From Anoxynatronum buryatiense (GTDB taxonomy: Bacteria; Bacillota; Clostridia; Peptostreptococcales; Tindalliaceae), in assembly GCF_900182905.1 (NCBI RefSeq), contig NZ_FXUF01000002.1, forward strand, positions 248,001-312,000: a DNA stretch of 64,000 bases, given 5' to 3'. Below are positions 51,774 to 58,912 of this stretch, piece after piece (the first letter of the stretch is position 1; the number at the start of each line of letters is the position of its first letter). The position numbers were made by a program, and so were the translations under genes. The notes below the pieces were generated by a model. That model had not been told where the DNA came from. It worked only from the letters and a program-made list of their open reading frames with translations, and did not search any database.

Positions 51774-52127
51774 ATGGACAAAGCAAAAATGCAAACGTTG
51801 GCCTGTGCCGTTGCAGGTGTCATGATCACCTGGTTTATTAACCATCAAATGGGCTACGGCGCCATCATTGCCAATGGCATGGTGGGCGTGGTGGCTGCGG
51901 CCTTATTACCTGCTCCTTTGGCAGGTGCCACTTATACGGCTTCTTTTGTCGGTATGTCAGGCCTGGGAGTCATTCCATCCTTTTTCGCATCTCTGGTGGG
52001 TGGCGTTGTGGTTGGATTGGTACTTGCGTACACTCCTGAAATTTACGCCGGGATCGGCGGCAAAGGTGGAACCACAGCAGCATTGTCGGCGCATATCACC
52101 CGGGCAATTATGAACCTTTTCAGTTAG
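51774..52127 (+). CDS. Small Gly/Ala-rich membrane protein (117 residues), paralogue of the next gene
   Basis: A 117-residue membrane protein with three to four hydrophobic segments. Landmarks: AGVMITWFINHQMGYG, GVVAAALLPAPLAGATY, TASFVGMSGLGVIP and YAGIGGKGGTTAALSAHI. The order AG..(Y/W).I...MG.G, .AS(F/Y).GM and (Y)xGxGG(K/R) is shared with the protein at 52138-52545, so the two look like diverged duplicates that could form a heteromer. Unknown function. GGGGGAG precedes the start. Confidence 0.75.
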   Translation: MDKAKMQTLACAVAGVMITWFINHQMGYGAIIANGMVGVVAAALLPAPLAGATYTASFVGMSGLGVIPSFFASLVGGVVVGLVLAYTPEIYAGIGGKGGTTAALSAHITRAIMNLFS

Positions 52128-52137
52128 GAGGAGTACC

Positions 52138-52545
52138 ATGGAAGCTGTGATCATTTTACTTATATCAATTTTTGCGGGAATGGCAGCCTATTATATTTCT
52201 GTCGTGATGGGTAAAGGTGGCGTGTTTGGATCCGCAGTGGTGACGTTGGTGGCGGGAGTACTCTTTCGTTATCTTGAGGTGGAAGGGATCATTGGGATCA
52301 CTGGGCTGGCAGTGGTGGCTACCTGTGCCAGTTACGCAGGCATGGTGGCCCAGAAAAATGTGGCCAACCTGAAAGAAATGGCAGTGGTGGGACTTTTTAC
52401 AGGCGCGTTGTATATTGCCGGAGGCACTACTTATGTGGGTGTGGGTGGAAGATTAGGGGTGATAGCAGCCATTGCCTGTTATGCATGGATTGGTTTGAAA
52501 AAACTGACCGGCAAGGGATTGGAGGCACCAAAAGCCAATTACTAA
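52138..52545 (+). CDS. Small Gly/Ala-rich membrane protein (135 residues), paralogue of the previous gene
   Basis: A 135-residue membrane protein with about four hydrophobic segments. Landmarks: IFAGMAAYYISVVMGKGG, VTLVAGVLFRYLEVEG, TCASYAGMVAQKNVANL and TTYVGVGGRLGVIAAIACYAW. Conserved positions match the 117-residue protein upstream (MGxG, ASxxGM, GxGG). It begins 10 bases behind it with AGGAGGAG. Function is unknown; position next to an Mrp cluster suggests an ion-related or envelope role, but two terminators and a new promoter separate the two units. Confidence 0.75.
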   Translation: MEAVIILLISIFAGMAAYYISVVMGKGGVFGSAVVTLVAGVLFRYLEVEGIIGITGLAVVATCASYAGMVAQKNVANLKEMAVVGLFTGALYIAGGTTYVGVGGRLGVIAAIACYAWIGLKKLTGKGLEAPKANY

Positions 52546-52590
52546 ACCGGTATCATCAACTGCCTGAACAGATGGGTGCCTGGTTTTTTT
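52544..52590 (+). terminator. Probable terminator after the small membrane-protein operon
   Basis: AAACCGG (52544-52550) pairs with CCtGGTTT (52579-52586) with one bulge, with an inner CATC/GATG pair, followed by T to 52590. It overlaps the stop codon of the 135-residue protein. Confidence 0.6.
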
Positions 52591-52642
52591 GACGCCCATC
52601 ATACTGAATTCGACAAAAACACTTAATAAAATGATGACACGC

Positions 52643-52684
52643 AAAGGTTTTTCCATTTATACTGGAGAAACCTTTATTTCTGTT
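52643..52684 (+). terminator. Second hairpin ahead of the Mrp operon
   Basis: AAAGGTTTTTCC (52643-52654) pairs with GGAGAAACCTTT (52664-52675) through 12 pairs including one G-U, followed by ATTTCTGTTTT. It strengthens the separation from the Mrp operon. Confidence 0.7.
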
Positions 52685-52713
52685 TTGTCACCCGTGTGTT
52701 CATATGTTATACT
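52685..52713 (+). promoter_or_regulatory. Promoter of the Mrp operon
   Basis: TTGTCA (52685-52690) and TATACT (52708-52713) with a 17-base spacer, about 50 bases ahead of mrpE. Confidence 0.75.
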
Positions 52714-52765
52714 AGGTTGTGGTAGGTGTGAATGAAAAAATCAACAGATAATCGGGGTGTTTTCA

Positions 52766-53272
52766 GTGTCTGACCCATCAGAAAGTAAAGTGAAGTATTA
52801 TGGAATTCCTTTCGTGCTCTTATTTGGCTTCTGGCTGATTCTCTCTCCTGGCATTTCCGCTCAAACCGTTTTTTTGGGTGGTGCTGTGAGCCTGTTGGTG
52901 GTGATCTATTCCAAAGACCTGCTCTTTCATGAAGATGAAATGCCATTATATCGTTTAAAACATTTTTTAAACATGATGCACTTCATTGGAATCCTTTTGG
53001 TTGAAATTGTCAAGGCTAATATTGATGTGGCGAAAATAGTGCTTAATCCAGCGCTGCCCATTAAACCTCAGTTTATTAGGGTGCCTATGATGCTGAAAAA
53101 TGATATGAACAAAGTTATTTTTGGCAATTCGGTAACGCTGACGCCGGGCACACTGACAGTGGATATAGATGAAGATGGTTTTATCATCCATGCACTGACA
53201 GACGAAGCGGCAGAAGCCATGAAAGACAGCTTTATTGAAACCTGGGTGGTCAGACAGGAGGAAAGCGAATGA
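52766..53272 (+). CDS. mrpE: MrpE-like Na+/H+ antiporter subunit E
   Basis: A 168-residue subunit with two N-terminal hydrophobic segments (GIPFVLLFGFWLILSPG, FLGGAVSLLVVIYSK) and a cytosolic C-terminal domain. MrpE features: IGILLVEIVKANIDVAKIVL, NKVIFGNSVTLTPGTLTVDI and a closing FIETWVVRQEE. GTG 52766 is chosen since GGGGTG lies seven bases upstream; GTG 52757 overlaps that site. Its stop overlaps the next start (ATGA). Confidence 0.92.
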   Translation: MSDPSESKVKYYGIPFVLLFGFWLILSPGISAQTVFLGGAVSLLVVIYSKDLLFHEDEMPLYRLKHFLNMMHFIGILLVEIVKANIDVAKIVLNPALPIKPQFIRVPMMLKNDMNKVIFGNSVTLTPGTLTVDIDEDGFIIHALTDEAAEAMKDSFIETWVVRQEESE

Positions 53273-53532
53273 ATACTGCCTTTATCGCCACATCCATTGG
53301 GTTGGCACTTTTGACTTTTTTCTGTCTTTACAGAGCTTATGCAGGTCCCACGGCGGTTGACCGGGTGGTGGCCATCAATGTGATTACCACCAAGGTGGCG
53401 ATGCTGATTGCACTGCTGTCCATCATCACTGGTCAGGAAATTTTTGTGGATGTGGCACTGATCTATGCCATGATGGGATTCATCGCCACTATTTGTGTGT
53501 CCAAATATATTGAAAAAGGGAAGCTTTATTAG
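53269..53532 (+). CDS. mrpF: MrpF-like Na+/H+ antiporter subunit F
   Basis: An 87-residue membrane protein with three helices. The MrpF signature YRAYAGPTAVDRVVAINVIT (residues 22-41) is clear, followed by IYAMMGFIATICVSKYIEKG. The start overlaps the mrpE stop. A terminator-like hairpin lies between this gene and mrpG. Confidence 0.93.
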   Translation: MNTAFIATSIGLALLTFFCLYRAYAGPTAVDRVVAINVITTKVAMLIALLSIITGQEIFVDVALIYAMMGFIATICVSKYIEKGKLY

Positions 53533-53543
53533 GATAATTGATG

Positions 53544-53574
53544 AGTTGAGGGTCTGACTGACGCTCAACTTTTT
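53544..53574 (+). terminator. Terminator-like hairpin inside the Mrp operon
   Basis: AGTTGAG (53544-53550) pairs with CTCAACT (53564-53570), followed by TTTT and GC. It sits in the 75-base gap between mrpF and mrpG and may attenuate or process the message; all other gene junctions in the operon are tight or overlapping. Confidence 0.55.
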
Positions 53575-53607
53575 GCAGCATAAATAGGCCACCCGGGAGG
53601 ATTAAAA

Positions 53608-53922
53608 ATGATTCAGAATGGACTAATTGTGATACTACTTGTTGGCGGTATCTTCTTTTTTCTGGTGGGTACGATGGGCTTACTGCGTTTGCCCGATGCA
53701 TTTACGCGAATGCATGCCACCACAAAATGCGATACATTGGGAGCAGGGCTGGTACTGGTGGCACTCATTGTACACCAGGGTTTTCACATGATCAGCCTGA
53801 AGTTGCTGGTCATTCTTGTTTTCATCTGGATCACCAATCCCACGGCGGCGCATATCATTGCCAAAGCAGCCTATCACTCTCAGGAAAAACCGTCGGAAGT
53901 AAAAGTCATGGGAAAGGAGTGA
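53608..53922 (+). CDS. mrpG: MrpG-like Na+/H+ antiporter subunit G
   Basis: A 104-residue membrane protein with three helices. The MrpG pattern is GTMGLLRLPDAFTRMHATTKCDTLGAGLVL (in part), then LLVILVFIWITNPTAAHIIAKAAYH. GGGAGGA precedes the start. It is followed after 7 bases by the DUF4040 gene. Confidence 0.94.
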   Translation: MIQNGLIVILLVGGIFFFLVGTMGLLRLPDAFTRMHATTKCDTLGAGLVLVALIVHQGFHMISLKLLVILVFIWITNPTAAHIIAKAAYHSQEKPSEVKVMGKE

Positions 53923-53929
53923 TGCCGGA

Positions 53930-54169
53930 ATGGAACTGCTGAATGTAATCCTTGTGATTTTTTTGATTCTCTGTGCCATTGCTGTTGAACGTACGAAAGA
54001 TTTACTTAGCGCGGTGATTATCTTTGCTGCATACAGTCTGGTGATGGCAGTTCTGTGGCTACTATTGCGTTCGCCGGATGTTGCCATGACAGAAGCAGCC
54101 ATTGGGGCAGGTGTGACGACCATTATGTTCATTGCCGTCATCAGTCGAACCAGGAGGATGGAAAAATGA
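53930..54169 (+). CDS. MbhD-like subunit (DUF4040)
   Basis: A 79-residue, three-helix protein corresponding to the MbhD/DUF4040 segment found within the C-terminal half of long MrpA proteins. Signature: AVERTKDLLSAVIIFAAYSL, then SPDVAMTEAAIGAGVTTIMF. In Mrp systems with a short or absent MrpA these pieces are encoded separately, as in archaeal Mbh/Mrp modules. Stop and next start overlap (ATGA). Confidence 0.88.
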   Translation: MELLNVILVIFLILCAIAVERTKDLLSAVIIFAAYSLVMAVLWLLLRSPDVAMTEAAIGAGVTTIMFIAVISRTRRMEK

Positions 54170-54471
54170 AGCAAATACTGATCTTTTTAGCACTGGGTGG
54201 CATGCTGGCCATCATGATTTCCAGTTTCATGCAAATGCCTCCCATGGGAAACCCTGACAATCCGTCCTACAATGAGGTGGCTCATCATTACCTCGACCGG
54301 TCCCTGGAAGAAACTCAGGCACCCAATGTCATCGCGGATATTATTACAGATTACCGTGCCATTGATACCCTGGGCGAAGCCACCGTGCTTTTTACATCCA
54401 TTGCAGCTGTGTTGACGGTGCTTTCAGGAAAAGATAAAAAGCCTGATGGAGGTGGAGTGCATCATGGATGA
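54166..54471 (+). CDS. MbhE-like subunit
   Basis: A 101-residue protein with two helices. It starts QILIFLALGGMLAIMISSF and has an extracytoplasmic middle with HHYLDRSLEETQAPNVIADII and the conserved TDYRAIDTLGEATVLFTSIA. This is the MbhE segment that in long MrpA proteins forms the extreme C-terminus. It overlaps both neighbours, so the pieces are made in equal amounts. Confidence 0.88.
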   Translation: MKQILIFLALGGMLAIMISSFMQMPPMGNPDNPSYNEVAHHYLDRSLEETQAPNVIADIITDYRAIDTLGEATVLFTSIAAVLTVLSGKDKKPDGGGVHHG

Positions 54472-54895
54472 TTTAATTGTCAAATCTATCAGCCGGATGA
54501 TCATCCCCTTTATCCAATTGTATGGTATTTTTGTCATTTTTCATGGGCATCTTTCCCCGGGAGGCGGTTTTCCAGGGGGGGCCATTCTTGGAGCCAGCAT
54601 CATTCTCTACACACTGGCCTTCGGTGCTCACAAAGGGCATTTGAAGATGCCTCACCATCTGTCAAAACGACTGGAAAGCGGAGCGATACTCTGGTATATT
54701 TTTCTGGGACTGGTGGGAATCTGGACAGGGCATCTTTTCCTGACCAATCGTGCAGCGGGATTTTTCATGGGAGAACCTGGTGAAATCCTCAGTGGCGGGT
54801 TTATTCCATTGATTACTGTAGCCATCGGGCTTAAAGTGGGCAGCACCATCATTACACTCTTTCATACTATGATTGAGGAGGAGCATGACGCGTGA
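54464..54895 (+). CDS. mrpB: MrpB-like Na+/H+ antiporter subunit B
   Basis: A 143-residue, four-helix protein of the MnhB/MrpB family. Signature: YGIFVIFHGHLSPGGGFPGG (residues 19-38), GASIILYTLAFG, then LSGGFIPLITVAIGLKVGSTI. ATG 54464 follows GGAGGTGGAG; an earlier in-frame ATG at 54446 is less well placed. The stop overlaps the next start (GTGA). Confidence 0.92.
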   Translation: MDDLIVKSISRMIIPFIQLYGIFVIFHGHLSPGGGFPGGAILGASIILYTLAFGAHKGHLKMPHHLSKRLESGAILWYIFLGLVGIWTGHLFLTNRAAGFFMGEPGEILSGGFIPLITVAIGLKVGSTIITLFHTMIEEEHDA

Positions 54896-55269
54896 CTTTC
54901 CAATTTATCGTTCAAAACATCAACTATATCGGTTCCTCATTTCTTTTTGTCATAGGACTTTATACGGTGCTGACGCATCCCAACCTGATTAAAAAGATTA
55001 TTGGAATAAATATTATGGAGACGTCCGTCTTTCTTCTTTTCGTATCCATTGGATTTATTCAGGGAGGGCAGGCACCCATTCTGAACTTGGATGGTACGCC
55101 GGCGGTCTATGTGAATCCACTGCCCTCTGCCCTGATTCTGACAGGTATTGTAGTGGCAGTCAGTATCACGGTATACGGACTGAGTATGATCATTAAAATA
55201 TATGATGCTTATGGCACCATTGAGCTTGACGAAATCATGCAGATAAGGAGTGAAGAGGCACATGATTAG
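54892..55269 (+). CDS. mrpC: MrpC-like (NuoK-type) subunit C
   Basis: A 125-residue, three-helix protein homologous to NuoK. Landmarks: FVIGLYTVLTHPNLIKKIIGINIMETSV (in part), with the key membrane Glu in NIMETSVFLLFVSIG, then PLPSALILTGIVVAVSITVYGL. Starts at GTG 54892 and overlaps mrpD by 8 bases. Confidence 0.93.
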   Translation: MTFQFIVQNINYIGSSFLFVIGLYTVLTHPNLIKKIIGINIMETSVFLLFVSIGFIQGGQAPILNLDGTPAVYVNPLPSALILTGIVVAVSITVYGLSMIIKIYDAYGTIELDEIMQIRSEEAHD

Positions 55270-56746
55270 CATGCACCTGCCGGTTTACCTCCTGATGCTG
55301 CTGTTGGGAACAGCTCTGATTATTCCGTTGGCAGAAAAGCTGACGAACCTTGAAATTAAAATCTATCTGTCTTATTCCCTGGCGATCGCCTCGTTGTTTT
55401 CAGTTTCCAGCTTGGTCCGTGTGCTGCAACACGGTGCCTACGCCTATCACTTTGGACAATGGCATCCATCCATCGGAGTCGAGTTTTTAGTGGATGAGTT
55501 TTCTGCTGCCATGACAGTATTGGTGATGATTCTGTCCACTTTGGTCATTGTCTATTCTTTCCGTGATGTGGAACATGAAATTCAGCCGGATTTGGTATCT
55601 GGCTATTATGTGTTGATTTTTTTAATGTTGTTCTCCATGGTCGGAATGATATTAACCAACGATCTGTTTAATTTATATGTTTTTATGGAAATCCTGTCCC
55701 TGACTTCCTGCGGCATTGTTTCCATCAAGCGAAAAAAGGAAAACCTGATGGCCAGTCTCAAATATCTGATGCTGGGCACCATTGGGTCAGTGTCTATTTT
55801 GCTTGGAATTGCTTTTTTATATATGGTTACCGGAACACTCAACATGACGCTTAATTACGATTTAATTCAGGCGGCCTGGCAGATTTACCCCCGCAATATT
55901 CTGGTAGCCCTTGGTTTTATCCTCACAGGTTTTGGTATCAAAGCGGCAGTTTTCCCCCTGCATACCTGGCTGCCTGACGCTCATTCTACCGCACCAACAC
56001 CTTCCAGTGCGCTGTTGTCAGGTCTGGTGGTAAAAATCTATCTATTCGGGGCCATTAAAATGCTCTTCCGGGTCATTGGCATGGATATTATCACTCAGGT
56101 GGATATTCCTCTTTTCATGACTTACTTTGCCATGGTGGGCATGATCATGGGATCGGTTTTTGCCATCGGACAAAAGGATATTAAGCGCATATTGGCATAT
56201 TCCAGTGTGGCACAGATTGGTTATATTGTACTGGGGATTGGACTGGCCACTGAGAGCGGTCTGTCGGTGGCTCTTTTTCATGTGGTGACCCATGCCCTTA
56301 TGAAATCAGCACTGTTTCTCAGCGCTGGTGCCGTGATTTACCAAACGGGCAGAAGAGATGTGCGGGAGTTGGAAGGAATCGGATACCAGATGCCCATTAC
56401 CATGTCGGTCTTTACAATTGGCGCACTTGGAATGATCGGCATTCCTGGAATCAATGGATTCATGAGTAAATGGTACTTGAGTTTTGCAGTGCTGGAGGCT
56501 GGACGCCCCCTGGTGCTGCTGGTGATCCTTCTCAGCAGTTTCCTAAATGCCGTTTATTATCTTCCCATTATTATCAGTGCATTTCTTCGGGAACGGGAAG
56601 ACCATAAAAATGTGCTCATAAAAGATGATTTACCATTGACAATGACGGGACCGATGGTGATTATTGCCGGCTTGTGCATTTTGTTTGGGTTTTTCCCTCA
56701 GCTGGTGATGAATATTATTCAGCAGGCGATGCAAACTTTCATGTAA
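55262..56746 (+). CDS. mrpD: MrpD-like (NuoN/NuoM-type) antiporter subunit D
   Basis: A 494-residue subunit with about fourteen helices. It carries the proton-channel landmarks of this family: the Glu in LYVFMEILSLTSCGI, the Lys in FGIKAAVFPLHTWLPDAH, PTPSSALLSGLVVKIYLFG, RILAYSSVAQIGYIVLGIG and FHVVTHALMKSALFL. ATG 55262 is preferred over GTG 55250. It is the closest match to canonical MrpD; two larger related subunits follow. Confidence 0.93.
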   Translation: MISMHLPVYLLMLLLGTALIIPLAEKLTNLEIKIYLSYSLAIASLFSVSSLVRVLQHGAYAYHFGQWHPSIGVEFLVDEFSAAMTVLVMILSTLVIVYSFRDVEHEIQPDLVSGYYVLIFLMLFSMVGMILTNDLFNLYVFMEILSLTSCGIVSIKRKKENLMASLKYLMLGTIGSVSILLGIAFLYMVTGTLNMTLNYDLIQAAWQIYPRNILVALGFILTGFGIKAAVFPLHTWLPDAHSTAPTPSSALLSGLVVKIYLFGAIKMLFRVIGMDIITQVDIPLFMTYFAMVGMIMGSVFAIGQKDIKRILAYSSVAQIGYIVLGIGLATESGLSVALFHVVTHALMKSALFLSAGAVIYQTGRRDVRELEGIGYQMPITMSVFTIGALGMIGIPGINGFMSKWYLSFAVLEAGRPLVLLVILLSSFLNAVYYLPIIISAFLREREDHKNVLIKDDLPLTMTGPMVIIAGLCILFGFFPQLVMNIIQQAMQTFM

Positions 56747-56801
56747 GTGCAGTCACGAAGTGATGTGATGAGAGAATGATTTGTGAGACGGAGGAAAGAA
56801 A

Positions 56802-58868
56802 ATGGTGTCAGAGGAAACCGGCCGACAGTCACATGTCGGAAAACCGCTGAATAAGTGGTATCATCGGATTATGAACTACTTTTGCATCAGTTGCATTATT
56901 ATGTTTGCCATTACGCTCCTGCTGGTGGCCGCTTTTATTGTAATGGTACTGGGACGAACAGCAGAGGGAATAAATCCAAATCTGCCTGGTTTTCTCACTG
57001 GCATGGTGAAATTGTTGGAACCACTTGCTGCATATCCATACCTGCCCCTTTTGACAATTTTTGTGCCCTTGCTTGGAGGGCCTGTGGAAGCGTTCATTGG
57101 CAAACGGTCAGAGAATTTTCGTGATTTCACGGTGGTTTTCAGCACATTTGGCACTTTTGTCCTCATACTGGCCATGTACCCTCAGGTGGCAGAGGGTGGT
57201 ATCATCAACACCATTCCCGGCGTTTTCGGTTACGGGCTCCATTTCAGAGTGGATATGCTCAGTTATATCATGGTGAGTACGGCAGGGATCCTGTGGCTCA
57301 TGGTGAGTATTTACGCCCACGAATACATGGGCATGGAGCAACACCGTGACAGATTTTATCTTTTCATGTCCATCACCTTCGGCGGTGTTCTCGGAACAGT
57401 GATGGCAGCAGACATTCTTACCATGTTCCTGTTTTTCGAACTAATGACCTTTAGCTCATACTTATTGGTGGCCCATAATCAGTCTCCAGATTCAATTCTG
57501 GCGGGAAACAACTATATTTATATGGGGGTTGGTGGTGGGCTGTCGGTGTTGATTGGCATGATTCTGCTGCTTTTCAATACCAATCACCTGGATTTCGTAT
57601 TCCTGGCAACAGAGTTGAACGAACTGGGATGGCTTCAGTATGCCATTTCCGGGCTTTTCATCATCGGGTTCGGCATCAAGGCCGGTATGCTCCCCCTGCA
57701 TATTTGGCTTCCAAAGGCGCATCCCGTGGCACCGACTCCGGCAAGCGCCTTGCTGTCTGGCTTGCTCATCAAAATTGGCGCATATGGTCTGCTAAGAATG
57801 AGCACCAGTTTCTTTATGCCTGCGGCAGAACTGATTTCAGATAAAACAGATCCGCTTTGGTCTTTGTCAAAAAATATGGGTGTTGTGATCATATGGATTG
57901 GGATCATCACCATGGCGGTGGGTGTCTTTATGGCACTGCAACAGGGAAATATGAAAAAAATGCTGGCATATCACAGCATTAGTCAAATGGGATACATTGT
58001 CATGGGGATTGGAGTGGCTTCCTATCTGGGTTACATAGGAGCCATGGGATTTGCCGGCAGTATTTATCACACCATCAACCACGCATTTTTCAAAGCACTG
58101 CTGTTTATGGTGGTGGGTGTCATTTATCTGCGTACCCATGAACTGGATATGTACAAGCTGGGAGGACTCTGGCGGCAAATGCCCTTTACAGCGTTGGTGT
58201 GTCTCATTGCAGCATTGGGAATCACAGGTATGCCCGGCTTTAATGGATTTGCCAGCAAATCCATTCTCCATCATGCCATCGTGGAAGCCTATGAGTACGG
58301 ACATTCTTCTTTTAGATACGCTGAAATCATCTTTACCATTGTCAGTGGCGGTACCGTCTGTTCCTTTATCAAGCTGTTTTCCTATGCTTTTCTGGGAAAA
58401 TGCCCGGAAAAATATCAGCAATTGCCCAAAGAGGGTAATGGCATGATGCAAATGGCCATGGGAGGGCTGGCGCTGCTGATCATTGGAATTGGAATGGCAC
58501 CAGGATTCATCATGGATCAGCTGATTATACCGGCGGCATCCGGATTTACTTATGACGCTTATTTCATCAACAAATACCTGGTGGGAATGAATTTTTTCAA
58601 CGCAAAAGATATGATGGGCATGGTACCCGTCTACTTGCTGGGAATCGGTATTTTTGTTGCAGGCCGTCAATTTGATCTATTTCACCTGCATATGCCAAAA
58701 TGGATGGATTTTGAATTGATTTTGTACAGACCGATCTATCAAAATGTCCTGCGATTATCCAGAGGGATCACTGCGCATTATGAAATGAGAACCAATAATG
58801 CTGATGTGTACATCTACGCCCTGATACTTGTCACCAGTCTCTTTTTTCTGGCTGGTTATTTTAGATAG
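56802..58868 (+). CDS. Large antiporter-like (NuoL/MrpA-N-type) subunit, first copy
   Basis: A 688-residue membrane protein with about sixteen helices and a 25-residue polar N-terminus. Family landmarks: FFELMTFSSYLLVAH with the key Glu, FGIKAGMLPLHIWLPKAHPVAPTPASALLSGLL (in part), KKMLAYHSISQMGYIVMGIG, YHTINHAFFKALLFMVVG and GMPGFNGFASKSILHHAI. It is highly similar to the following protein. The pair may stand in for the N-terminal channel of MrpA, which is missing. It could equally be called a proton-conducting transporter subunit. Confidence 0.9.
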   Translation: MVSEETGRQSHVGKPLNKWYHRIMNYFCISCIIMFAITLLLVAAFIVMVLGRTAEGINPNLPGFLTGMVKLLEPLAAYPYLPLLTIFVPLLGGPVEAFIGKRSENFRDFTVVFSTFGTFVLILAMYPQVAEGGIINTIPGVFGYGLHFRVDMLSYIMVSTAGILWLMVSIYAHEYMGMEQHRDRFYLFMSITFGGVLGTVMAADILTMFLFFELMTFSSYLLVAHNQSPDSILAGNNYIYMGVGGGLSVLIGMILLLFNTNHLDFVFLATELNELGWLQYAISGLFIIGFGIKAGMLPLHIWLPKAHPVAPTPASALLSGLLIKIGAYGLLRMSTSFFMPAAELISDKTDPLWSLSKNMGVVIIWIGIITMAVGVFMALQQGNMKKMLAYHSISQMGYIVMGIGVASYLGYIGAMGFAGSIYHTINHAFFKALLFMVVGVIYLRTHELDMYKLGGLWRQMPFTALVCLIAALGITGMPGFNGFASKSILHHAIVEAYEYGHSSFRYAEIIFTIVSGGTVCSFIKLFSYAFLGKCPEKYQQLPKEGNGMMQMAMGGLALLIIGIGMAPGFIMDQLIIPAASGFTYDAYFINKYLVGMNFFNAKDMMGMVPVYLLGIGIFVAGRQFDLFHLHMPKWMDFELILYRPIYQNVLRLSRGITAHYEMRTNNADVYIYALILVTSLFFLAGYFR

Positions 58869-58891
58869 CTTCGGCAGCCGTTGGACCGGCG

Positions 58892-58903
58892 CCTTTCGAA
58901 AGG
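58892..58903 (+). promoter_or_regulatory. Palindrome covering the ribosome-binding site of the last Mrp gene
   Basis: CCTTTCGAAAGG is a perfect 12-base palindrome whose right arm is the Shine-Dalgarno stretch AAAGGAG of the gene at 58913. Folding with so tight a loop would need some opening, but pairing could lower translation of that gene. Confidence 0.45.
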
Positions 58904-58912
58904 AGCATGACC

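Noticed and set aside
57867-58670. Long open frame antisense to the first large antiporter subunit
   Set aside because: It is a shadow of a strongly conserved membrane protein; its His-rich, odd composition is not protein-like.
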